A DNA stretch of 6,508 nt from Bacteroidota bacterium (GTDB taxonomy: Bacteria; Bacteroidota; Ignavibacteria; Ignavibacteriales; Ignavibacteriaceae). A model generated the notes under the pieces. The model was not told the origin of the DNA and made no database searches. It worked only from the letters and a program-made list of their open reading frames with translations. The position numbers were made by a program, and so were the translations under genes. The stretch spans positions 1-6,508 of the forward strand of contig JAJYSI010000197.1 in NCBI GenBank assembly GCA_021793635.1, written 5' to 3'. Below, piece after piece: positions 1 to 6,508 of the stretch. How positions within the stretch are numbered: the first letter of the stretch is position 1; every line of letters starts with the position of its first letter.

Positions 1-23
1 AAGATAGATTTAATTTGAATTGA

Positions 24-1334
24 TTAATTTATCATACAGCATTGTTTAAATTTTTTTCCGCTCCCGCAAGGGCAGATATCATTTCGGTTAGGATTAAGGC
101 TTGGAAAACCTTTATCCTTCTCCCAAGCCCAGTCAATAACATTTGCCGGTGCACGTTGATTCAGTAATTCATTTGTCATAAACTTCATATAAACATTTAT
201 ATGGTTGAAAAAATATTTATAACCTGCACACAAATAATTTAACCCGTCTTCTCCATCCTGCGTTTTAATGAAACGATGCTTAGGACATTCACCGTTGCAG
301 GCAAATCTCACTTCACAGTTAATACAATAATTGGGAAGCCTGTCCTTTTTATCATTTCCAAACTTGACTTGTCTTCCGTCATTTAATATGCTTTCAATCG
401 GATTCTCAATTATGTTCCCCAATCTATTTTCCGGATATACATAATGATCGCATGAATAAATATCTCCGTTATGCTCAATAGCCAAAGCACGCCCGCAAGT
501 TTCATTAAAAACACAAAGACTCTGCTGCATTCCCAGCCAGCTTTCTAAGGAAACATCAAACATTTGGACATAATATTTCCCAACATCATTTCTGACCCAT
601 TCCTCAAAAATAGTTGATAGGAATATTCCGTATTGCAGCGGCTCTACAGACCACTCTGTAACTTCCGCATCAAACTTACTGTCAGGAGAAACTAAATTTA
701 ATGGTTTGCTTTCATTAATATTTTTCCTCTCCACAATCGGAATAAACTGTATAAAGCCACTACCGATTTCTTTTAAGAAATGATATACTTTCAACGGCTT
801 ATACGAATTATCCCTATTTACACAAGTCAAAGTATTAAATTCAACTCTATGTTTTTTAAGATAAGATATACCTCGTATAACCTTTTCAAAACTATCTTGC
901 CCTCCTTTATATACCCTGTATTTATCATGGAGTTCTTTAGGTCCGTCAATCGACAGTCCTATTAAAAAACTATTCCCGGCAAAAAACTCGCACCATTCAT
1001 CATTTAGCAAAACACCGTTTGTTTGGAATGCATTATTAATTTTTTTACCGTTCGAATATTTTTTCTGAAGCTCGACAACTTTCTTGAAATAATTTACTCC
1101 TAACAAAGTCGGCTCTCCGCCTTGCCATGCAAAGTTTATTTCTTCCGTCTTCTGTACTTCAATATAATCTTTAATGAATTTTTCGAGCACTTCATCCGAC
1201 ATCTTCCAATGTTTATTACCAGGATATAAATTTTCTTTCTCCAAATAAAAACAGTAAGTACAATCCAGATTGCATATTGGTCCGGTTGGCTTTACCATCA
1301 AATGAAATGCATCAGATATCTTAAATTCATTCAT
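24..1334 (-). CDS. Anaerobic sulfatase-maturing enzyme (radical SAM/SPASM) with C-terminal SEC-C motif
   Basis: This 436-residue cytoplasmic radical-SAM enzyme oxidises the active-site Cys (or Ser) of a sulfatase to C-alpha-formylglycine without oxygen; its client is almost certainly the adjacent sulfatase. The radical-SAM cluster motif CNLDCTYC has C21, C25 and C28, and GGEP at 72-75 fits the SAM-binding motif. FQTNG (103-107) and LSIDGP (127-132) are typical of the barrel. The SPASM region has eight cysteines (C274, C280, C295, C337, C340, C346, C350, C369), enough for two auxiliary [4Fe-4S] clusters. D296, directly after C295, matches the aspartate known as proton acceptor in the Clostridium perfringens enzyme. 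The last 20 residues form a SEC-C motif (CPCGSGKKFKQCC, 421-433) after a linker. The ATG at 1334 starts 18 nt after the sulfatase stop, with an A-rich leader and no Shine-Dalgarno site, which implies co-transcription. A maturase for an unrelated peptide is possible, since SPASM enzymes vary, but the neighbour and the aligned Asp argue for anSME. Confidence 0.93.
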   Translation of the reverse strand: MNEFKISDAFHLMVKPTGPICNLDCTYCFYLEKENLYPGNKHWKMSDEVLEKFIKDYIEVQKTEEINFAWQGGEPTLLGVNYFKKVVELQKKYSNGKKINNAFQTNGVLLNDEWCEFFAGNSFLIGLSIDGPKELHDKYRVYKGGQDSFEKVIRGISYLKKHRVEFNTLTCVNRDNSYKPLKVYHFLKEIGSGFIQFIPIVERKNINESKPLNLVSPDSKFDAEVTEWSVEPLQYGIFLSTIFEEWVRNDVGKYYVQMFDVSLESWLGMQQSLCVFNETCGRALAIEHNGDIYSCDHYVYPENRLGNIIENPIESILNDGRQVKFGNDKKDRLPNYCINCEVRFACNGECPKHRFIKTQDGEDGLNYLCAGYKYFFNHINVYMKFMTNELLNQRAPANVIDWAWEKDKGFPSLNPNRNDICPCGSGKKFKQCCMIN

Positions 1335-1352
1335 TGAATTTTTAATTCGTTT

Positions 1353-2876
1353 TTAAGAATAAAATTCTTTCTTATACTTTTCCGCAAGTTGTATAAGCTT
1401 CTTAGCAATTTCGGGATATGTTTTTATCACATTAACCCGCTCATAAGGATCTGATTCCATATCATAAAGTGCCAGATCCTGCTGAACTTGATCCGGAGGA
1501 CCGGGATAACCTTTTACTCCTTTTACTTTTTCATACTTACCTGGAAAACCAAATTCTCCAAATTGTTCTATATGTCTGTATTTATGCGGAAGGTGAAGCT
1601 TCCATTTTCCATCTCCGGATAAAACGCTTTCAAAATCTTTCATTTGCGAAATAGCATAAAACTCATGAGGATTTTTTGCGTCACGCTTACCAACAATTAG
1701 ATCCCAAACATTCTTCCCGTCAATTTCATTTTCAGGAAGCTTAGCTCCTGCTAAATGGGCTATGGTTGGTAAAATATCTATTGAACCCAAAGTTCTTTCC
1801 GATACCGAACCGGGACGGATTTTACCTGGATATTTCATTATCATAGCCGATCGTATTCCGCCATCAAACGATGTTTGTTTTGATTCCCGAAAAGGAGTTT
1901 TACCTGAATTAGTACCGAATAATCTCCAAGGTCCATGGTCCGCACTAAAGAGAACATACGTATCTTCTTCCAATCCGTTGTCTTTAAGAGCCTTCATAAT
2001 TTGACCAACCGACCAATCGATTTCCATAATAACATCGCCGTACAATCCAACTCCTGATTTATTGCGGTATTTTTCACTTACAAATAACGGAACATGTGGA
2101 AGGCTGTGCGGAACATAAAGGAAAAACTGTTTCTCTTTATTTCGTTTTATAAAATCAACAGCATGCTCTGTATAAATTGTTGTAAGTTTTGTTAAATCTT
2201 CGGGGGTCAAATTAGGATTAATAATTTTCCCATTCTCCCAAAAAGGCAGCGGTGGAAATTTACTTTTTTCATTTTGTTTATGATTATATGGCCACATATC
2301 ATGCGAGTACATTAAACCGCAAGACTCATTGAATCCTCTTGCCGGTGGTCTAGTTTGCGGCTGGTCTCCAATATGCCATTTGCCAAATACTGCCGTATAA
2401 TAACCTGCTTTTTGCAGCACCTCTCCTAAAGTAGCATATTTAGGATCTAAGCCCCAGGCATTTGGTCCGTGGGCGCCATTAAGCTTTGTCCTGCCCGGAT
2501 AACAGCCGCTTAATAAGGCACCTCTTGAAGCTGAACAAACTGCTTGAGGAACATAAAATCTGTTAAATCTGCAGCCCTCTTCGGCAAGCTTATGAACATG
2601 CGGTGTAGGATATTCCGGATTACCAAAAGGCTTAAAATCTGCCCAGCCCGAATCATCCAGAAAAATAATGACAAAATTTGGTTTTCTTCTATTTCGACTC
2701 AATGGCTCGCTTTCATTATCACTTTTTTCTTCAGCAAATATTTGATTAACGCTTGAGCCTAATATTGTATTTGCCGCAATAGCGGCTGCACTAAAGGAGC
2801 TTGTCTGTAAAAATCTTCGTCTCGACATTCCATCTTTATTGTTCAAATTAATATTTGTAATTTTTTTTTGTCTCAT
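1353..2876 (-). CDS. Tat-exported S1-family (arylsulfatase A-like) sulfatase, Cys-type formylglycine enzyme
   Basis: This is a type I sulfatase that hydrolyses sulfate esters using a calcium ion and a formylglycine made from cysteine. Numbering from the ATG at 2876 (507 residues), the Tat signal is SRRRFL at 18-23 followed by an Ala-rich hydrophobic stretch. The catalytic motif CSASR is at 114-118 (Cys codon 2535-2537). Other conserved sites are D74/D75 (FLDDSG), K166 and H168 (GKWHIG), H261 (SLPHVP), D313/H314 (SADHG) and K333 before FDGGIR; the C-terminal subdomain ends with LYDMESDPYERVN. The set is complete, so the enzyme should be active. The DQP...SHDMWPYN region recalls arylsulfatase A-like members, but the substrate cannot be assigned. 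The open frame extends to a TTG at 2897 (seven more residues). I prefer the ATG at 2876 because GAGGA lies 4 nt upstream; ATGs at 2879 and 2828 are alternatives. The maturase gene follows 18 nt after the stop, and the GH38 gene precedes it. Confidence 0.93.
   Translation of the reverse strand: MRQKKITNINLNNKDGMSRRRFLQTSSFSAAAIAANTILGSSVNQIFAEEKSDNESEPLSRNRRKPNFVIIFLDDSGWADFKPFGNPEYPTPHVHKLAEEGCRFNRFYVPQAVCSASRGALLSGCYPGRTKLNGAHGPNAWGLDPKYATLGEVLQKAGYYTAVFGKWHIGDQPQTRPPARGFNESCGLMYSHDMWPYNHKQNEKSKFPPLPFWENGKIINPNLTPEDLTKLTTIYTEHAVDFIKRNKEKQFFLYVPHSLPHVPLFVSEKYRNKSGVGLYGDVIMEIDWSVGQIMKALKDNGLEEDTYVLFSADHGPWRLFGTNSGKTPFRESKQTSFDGGIRSAMIMKYPGKIRPGSVSERTLGSIDILPTIAHLAGAKLPENEIDGKNVWDLIVGKRDAKNPHEFYAISQMKDFESVLSGDGKWKLHLPHKYRHIEQFGEFGFPGKYEKVKGVKGYPGPPDQVQQDLALYDMESDPYERVNVIKTYPEIAKKLIQLAEKYKKEFYS
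2861..2869 (-). repeat. Run of nine A residues in the 5' end of the sulfatase gene
   Basis: The coding strand has nine consecutive A residues across the codons CAA AAA AAA ATT, just after the preferred start and before the Tat signal. A tract this long can slip during replication or transcription. A one-base change would put translation from the upstream starts out of frame, while the ATG at 2828, directly before the twin-arginine motif, would be unaffected. The tract is certain; any functional role is speculative in such an AT-rich genome. Confidence 0.5.
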
Positions 2877-2880
2877 CATA

Positions 2881-2885
2881 TCCTC
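2881..2885 (-). promoter_or_regulatory. Candidate ribosome-binding site (GAGGA) for the sulfatase
   Basis: On the minus strand GAGGA lies 4 nt before the ATG at 2876 and only 1 nt before the ATG at 2879. It is the only Shine-Dalgarno-like sequence near the possible sulfatase starts; the upstream TTG at 2897 has none. It is the main reason for choosing the ATG at 2876. The other two genes lack such a site, so this one may be coincidental. Confidence 0.4.
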
Positions 2886-2945
2886 AAATATGTTCAAAAT
2901 AATTTTATTGAAAATGGTTTCTTATCTATTTTGATTACAAAGATT
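2886..2945 (-). other. Short AT-rich gap between the GH38 and sulfatase genes
   Basis: This region separates the GH38 stop codon from the sulfatase starts. It holds no hairpin followed by a T-run and no promoter I would defend, which supports read-through transcription into the sulfatase gene. It includes the alternative TTG start (2895-2897), so part of it may be coding. Confidence 0.4.
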
Positions 2946-5900
2946 TTATTGTATCCTTATGGTAAGAATTTGGTAAGGCTTAATTATAAATCTAAAACTA
3001 TTACCGGTAAAAGGTAGAGATTTGATATTCCTTTCAACCGCATCGCACTTATAAACAGATCTTATTTTGTCTAAAGGGATCTTGACTTTTACTTTATCAG
3101 TTTTCCCTCCAACTTCCAGAAGTCTCATTATTGTTCCTTGATTGTCCTCTGCCTTTTTCCAGTTTACAAGTACAATATCTTTTGAATTAATATTTACATA
3201 ACTCCCTTCCGGAGTTAAATTCGATTCTTTCTTCTTACCTATGTTTTCATTTTTATTAATGTCATCAAACTCAATAGGCGTCATTTCACTCCAGCCAAAA
3301 CGGCTCATTTCGCTGTTGGAAAACTTATTGCCGCTTGTTAAGGCATATTTAAATGTAAATTCTCCTCCTTGACTGCTTGGATAATTTACACGCCAATAGT
3401 TATTCATAATATATGAAAAAATCGTTCCGGTCCTCTTACCAAAATGTGCAGGCCATTTACCGAGAACAATGTCGCCCAATGTTATTAGAGGTGCATTAAC
3501 CGGAACTATTTCCGCCTCAATTCCTCTCTGTCTAATTGAAATATAATGCTGCACTGTAAACCATTCTCTTCCGGCTCCCGGCAGCATGTCTTTTGCCGGA
3601 TTGATAACTCCGTTCTGAGTATCGTATTGGAATTCAGGATTCTCCATGGAGAAGGGAAAGGCAATATATGCTGCTTCTTTTGAATAGACTTTTTTCTTCT
3701 TTATTTGAAAAATGAATTCAATTTTTTTCTCGTTATCAAAAAGAATAACTTTTGTCTTTATTTCCGGTGTGTTTAGACACGAGCTTTGAAATACAGCCTC
3801 AGTTCCGTAAGGTAATTTAATGACAGATACAAGACGACCATGAGAGGCTTTGTTTATCTTTATTTCGTTTTTAAACTCCGGTTGTACAGGTACTTTGTTA
3901 TTACTTGTTACATAAATATATTGACCAAAATAATATTGACAGGATAGATTAACCAACTCTTTATTTAGCTGCTTATCAATTATACTTTCTATCGTACCGT
4001 TTTTTGAATCAATCGATATCCGGTAGTATTTGTTTTCGATTTTATTTGAAGTTATTCTAACCGGAAGATTTTCTTTCCTAATGATAATTTTCTTAAATGA
4101 AAATATTTTATATCCCAGAGAAGGAATATTGCCGGTTTCAAATTTTACTCTTTGAAAAGTATTACCTTCAAAAACAAGTTTCGTAGGAATTACTTGAGTT
4201 TGAGATTTATCAAATAGATCATATCCCTTAGGAATATCGGTTTCAACAATTCCGCTTCTTTCCCAATTTAGAGTATTAAAAGCTATAATACCATTGTCAT
4301 TACTATTAAAATTATCTATTATTGATGCTGTACTGTTTCTGATAAGATTTTTACAATCTTCATCTGCCCGTTTAACAAACAAATGCTTGCTTTTAAGCTG
4401 CCCAATACTTTCAAGACTATTTGGATCTTTTGATTCTTCAGAAGATCCCCAATTGTGCTCATTATAAAGAAGAATATTTTGCCATAAGTCTTCATCTAAT
4501 TTTTTATTTATTTCAAAATTAGGATTTATAATAGAGCTTATAGTTGAAAGTTTCTCTGCCGATAAAGCTCTTTCTTCAACTTCGCGTTCTAATGAAGCGT
4601 ACTTTGCATCTGCAGCAATTCCGTCTTCCCAGTATGGTCCGCCGTCGCCTTTAATTATTGCTATGTTCTTACCGAATTGATTACCTATATAATTCATTGC
4701 ATCTGTAAAGCCGGAATATTTTAATTCCGGATAGGCATATTCTTTATTCCAGTCTTCAGCAAGTGCAGCATACTTAGGATTCAGTTCTGCATTATCAAAT
4801 TGCGAACCGTCTAATAATATCGCATCCGATTTATAATTCGGTCTCTCGTACATTTCAAGCAGCCTTGGCAATACATCTCTGTCAACTCCAACATCCGGAT
4901 ATGGTCCAAATACATGCGCTATTTGAGCATAATATTTCGTATACCACATTAGAACTTTTCCGCTGTCAGGTCCTTCCCACCAAAACGGAGATTCTTTATC
5001 TAACGATCCCAATTTAAAAATTGGCGCATGACCGTTATTGCTGGCAGCGATAAAATATTTTATTCTTGATGCAGCTAATACTGAAGCATACGACCATGAG
5101 TATGAAGGAACATCAGTAATATTAGCATAATCAAAAGGGACATTGTATTTCTTAGAAAATTTGAATGAAGGATACAGAGAGCGAATCAAAGTCTCCAGCG
5201 AAGAAAATCCAGTTAATAAACTTGCGTATTGTGCCGGAACAAATATTCTTTTGTTATAGATACTATTTAGTAATGCCTTCTGCTCAAGTGAGTCTCTATT
5301 TGACAAAAATTGCTGAATTATCCAGAAACCATCCGGACTGTAATTAAAATCCGGGTATAATTTAGCCAACTCCATTACTTCATCAAGTGCCTTGTTATGA
5401 AGCTCTGCTACTTTAGCTCTGTAATCTGTAAAACCAATATCTAAATGAATGCTTGGGACCAAGAAAATTTTCCACTTCTTTGCCGGAGTAAGGAAAGTCG
5501 AAAATTGTTTTAGAGTTTTTGAAGTCTTCACCGAAATAAAGCAGTTTGTTTTGGAATTAAATTCAGGAACTTCAAACTCCGCCTTTTGTTCTCCAAAGAT
5601 TTGATTACTTATTAAAGTAGTATCAAATCTCTGATTATCAATTTTTAAACTGACTTTTTTATTTCCTTTTGAATTAGAAGCTAAGAACACATCAACCAAT
5701 TCATTTAGTTTATTGTTTTTATATTTATAAAAGTAGGTCGGCTTAACTTGAATCTTAATCTCATCCGGCTCAAATACTTTTTGCGGATCCTGTACAAGCT
5801 CAAGCGCATCGAAATACAGACCGGAATTATTCTTTATATTTTTTTCGACCGGGTTATTGATTGCGCTTAGTGCAAGAGTATTTTCGCCGTCCCTAAGTAA

Positions 5901-6422
5901 ATCGGTAGGAATTACTATTTCTACTAAATCCTGCCAATCCTTTTTTACGGCTTTGTTATCATATTTTGGATGCTGATATGCTCTACCATTATGTCCATTA
6001 ATGTTCAATTGAAGTATTGAAAGCCGTCTTACTGCATCAAGTCCTGAACTCATTAGATTTATATGAGTAAATCCAATTCTTAAAGTATATGTTCCAGCAG
6101 GCTTTTCTTTTATGTTAAAAATTATCTTGTAAGTATATGATTTGTTTGCGGCATTTATATTACTCGATGCCGGAAGAAAACCAGGAAAATCTTCAGATTT
6201 ATTTTTATCTACATAATAATTTACTTCGGGATATGCCCCAGAGATTTTACTTCGCATGCGTTTAGAATCTCCCAAAAAAAATTCCTCTGAGGAATTATTG
6301 AACTTGCCTATCTGCCAAATAATTCTTTTAGTATTAGGGATTTTTCTTTTATTAACCGCATAAGTATTACTTATAGCAAATATTATGGAAATGAAAATTA
6401 CTTCGGCAAACTTCCCTTTCAT
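2946..6422 (-). CDS. Secreted GH38 (alpha-mannosidase-like) glycoside hydrolase with N-terminal PL4 domain III-like module
   Basis: This 1158-residue protein is probably a zinc-dependent retaining exo-glycosidase acting on alpha-mannoside-like linkages outside the cytoplasm. Residues 1-22 form a Sec signal peptide (hydrophobic 8-17, likely cleavage after TYA). Residues about 33-211 resemble the jelly-roll domain III of family 4 polysaccharide lyases (WQIGKF start, FPGFLP, LQLNINGHNGRAY, LYFDALELV end); no PL4 catalytic domain is present. An Ig-like stretch (about 222-312) follows. The GH38 catalytic domain (about 316-600) has HLDIGFTDY with zinc ligands H326 and D328, TDVPSYSW with probable nucleophile D437, and YWEDG near 597. 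A helical region (about 605-690) contains NEHNWG with zinc ligand H656. Beta domains fill 710-1158 (AFNTLNWERSG near 714). All expected active-site residues are present, so it looks active. It starts at an ATG without a clear ribosome-binding site, and an in-frame stop lies just upstream. The sulfatase follows 48-69 nt downstream, suggesting a sulfated substrate. Exact sugar specificity is unknown. Confidence is high for the family and low for the substrate. Confidence 0.85.
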   Translation of the reverse strand: MKGKFAEVIFISIIFAISNTYAVNKRKIPNTKRIIWQIGKFNNSSEEFFLGDSKRMRSKISGAYPEVNYYVDKNKSEDFPGFLPASSNINAANKSYTYKIIFNIKEKPAGTYTLRIGFTHINLMSSGLDAVRRLSILQLNINGHNGRAYQHPKYDNKAVKKDWQDLVEIVIPTDLLRDGENTLALSAINNPVEKNIKNNSGLYFDALELVQDPQKVFEPDEIKIQVKPTYFYKYKNNKLNELVDVFLASNSKGNKKVSLKIDNQRFDTTLISNQIFGEQKAEFEVPEFNSKTNCFISVKTSKTLKQFSTFLTPAKKWKIFLVPSIHLDIGFTDYRAKVAELHNKALDEVMELAKLYPDFNYSPDGFWIIQQFLSNRDSLEQKALLNSIYNKRIFVPAQYASLLTGFSSLETLIRSLYPSFKFSKKYNVPFDYANITDVPSYSWSYASVLAASRIKYFIAASNNGHAPIFKLGSLDKESPFWWEGPDSGKVLMWYTKYYAQIAHVFGPYPDVGVDRDVLPRLLEMYERPNYKSDAILLDGSQFDNAELNPKYAALAEDWNKEYAYPELKYSGFTDAMNYIGNQFGKNIAIIKGDGGPYWEDGIAADAKYASLEREVEERALSAEKLSTISSIINPNFEINKKLDEDLWQNILLYNEHNWGSSEESKDPNSLESIGQLKSKHLFVKRADEDCKNLIRNSTASIIDNFNSNDNGIIAFNTLNWERSGIVETDIPKGYDLFDKSQTQVIPTKLVFEGNTFQRVKFETGNIPSLGYKIFSFKKIIIRKENLPVRITSNKIENKYYRISIDSKNGTIESIIDKQLNKELVNLSCQYYFGQYIYVTSNNKVPVQPEFKNEIKINKASHGRLVSVIKLPYGTEAVFQSSCLNTPEIKTKVILFDNEKKIEFIFQIKKKKVYSKEAAYIAFPFSMENPEFQYDTQNGVINPAKDMLPGAGREWFTVQHYISIRQRGIEAEIVPVNAPLITLGDIVLGKWPAHFGKRTGTIFSYIMNNYWRVNYPSSQGGEFTFKYALTSGNKFSNSEMSRFGWSEMTPIEFDDINKNENIGKKKESNLTPEGSYVNINSKDIVLVNWKKAEDNQGTIMRLLEVGGKTDKVKVKIPLDKIRSVYKCDAVERNIKSLPFTGNSFRFIIKPYQILTIRIQ

Positions 6423-6448
6423 TTTAATATTATTATTAGCTTTTTCTA

Positions 6449-6494
6449 TTTAACAATTACTGCGGAATTTGAATTTAGTGCTGTAATTATTTAA
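6449..6494. promoter_or_regulatory. Imperfect inverted repeat in the leader of the operon
   Basis: Two 12-nt arms, TTTAACAATTAC (6449-6460) and GTAATTATTTAA (6483-6494), match as an inverted repeat at 10 of 12 positions across a 22-nt spacer. The spacer contains GAATTT twice in tandem (6465-6476). It lies 27-72 nt upstream of the GH38 start, where an operator or promoter would be expected. The arms are AT-rich, so chance is a serious alternative. I could not assign convincing -35/-10 or Bacteroidota-type -33/-7 boxes. Confidence 0.25.
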
Positions 6495-6508
6495 TCAGCA
6501 TCATCTTT

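Noticed and set aside
1..23. A terminator after the maturase gene
   Set aside because: The visible 23 nt show only AT-rich sequence without a stable hairpin and T-run; a terminator may lie outside the window.
24..1334. The maturase as a quinohemoprotein or other SPASM peptide maturase
   Set aside because: The eight SPASM cysteines, the Asp after C295 and the adjacent Cys-type sulfatase fit anSME; no small peptide precursor gene is nearby.
780..5347. Plus-strand open frames of about 60-80 codons within the three genes (for example near 780-965, 1469-1654, 1762-2004, 2544-2756, 5165-5347)
   Set aside because: They are fully antisense to well-supported genes, have no recognisable domain and no independent start signals, so they are shadows of the minus-strand coding sequence.
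5790..6326. Reading the first gene as a rhamnogalacturonan lyase because of its PL4-like module
   Set aside because: Only a domain III-like part is present; the lyase catalytic domain is absent, and the rest carries GH38 zinc-site and nucleophile motifs.
6491..6508. A possible 3' end of another minus-strand gene (a frame ending in KDDAD or KMMLIK before a stop)
   Set aside because: Only five or six codons are visible, and two frames are equally possible, so no gene can be supported.
6423..6508. A sigma70-type or Bacteroidota-type promoter for the operon
   Set aside because: Only weak AT-rich matches exist, none with both boxes at proper spacing, so I do not call one.

Overview
The window is AT-rich and carries three genes, all on the minus strand. 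In transcription order they are a large secreted glycoside hydrolase of the GH38 (alpha-mannosidase-like) type at 6422-2946, a Tat-exported formylglycine sulfatase at 2876-1353, and a radical-SAM anaerobic sulfatase-maturing enzyme (anSME) at 1334-24. The gaps are short (18 nt before the maturase, about 50-70 nt before the sulfatase) and I see no terminator in them, so a single operon is likely. I found no tRNA, rRNA, CRISPR array, insertion sequence or transposase.

The organism is probably a Gram-negative polysaccharide degrader of the Bacteroidota/Ignavibacteriota (FCB) kind. The grounds are the low GC, A/T-rich start regions without a clear Shine-Dalgarno site for two of the three genes, and a secreted carbohydrate-active enzyme beside a sulfatase and its maturase. 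This is inference; no marker gene is present, and Lentisphaerae/Planctomycetes-type sulfatase-rich genomes are not excluded. The radical-SAM maturase, rather than the oxygen-dependent FGE type, means formylglycine can be formed without oxygen.

The likely joint function is as follows. The maturase converts the cysteine of the sulfatase CSASR motif to formylglycine in the cytoplasm. The sulfatase is then exported, probably folded, through Tat, and the GH38-type enzyme is exported through Sec. Outside the cytoplasm the two would remove sulfate esters and then cleave alpha-mannoside-like linkages of a sulfated glycan. The actual glycan cannot be read from the sequence. No SusC/SusD pair, transporter or regulator is in the window, so any larger polysaccharide-utilisation locus would extend beyond position 6508 or below position 1.

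Points of most interest: an N-terminal module resembling domain III of family 4 polysaccharide lyases on the GH38 enzyme, a SEC-C metal-binding tail on the maturase, an altered GH38 zinc-site motif, and an ambiguous sulfatase start next to a run of nine A residues.
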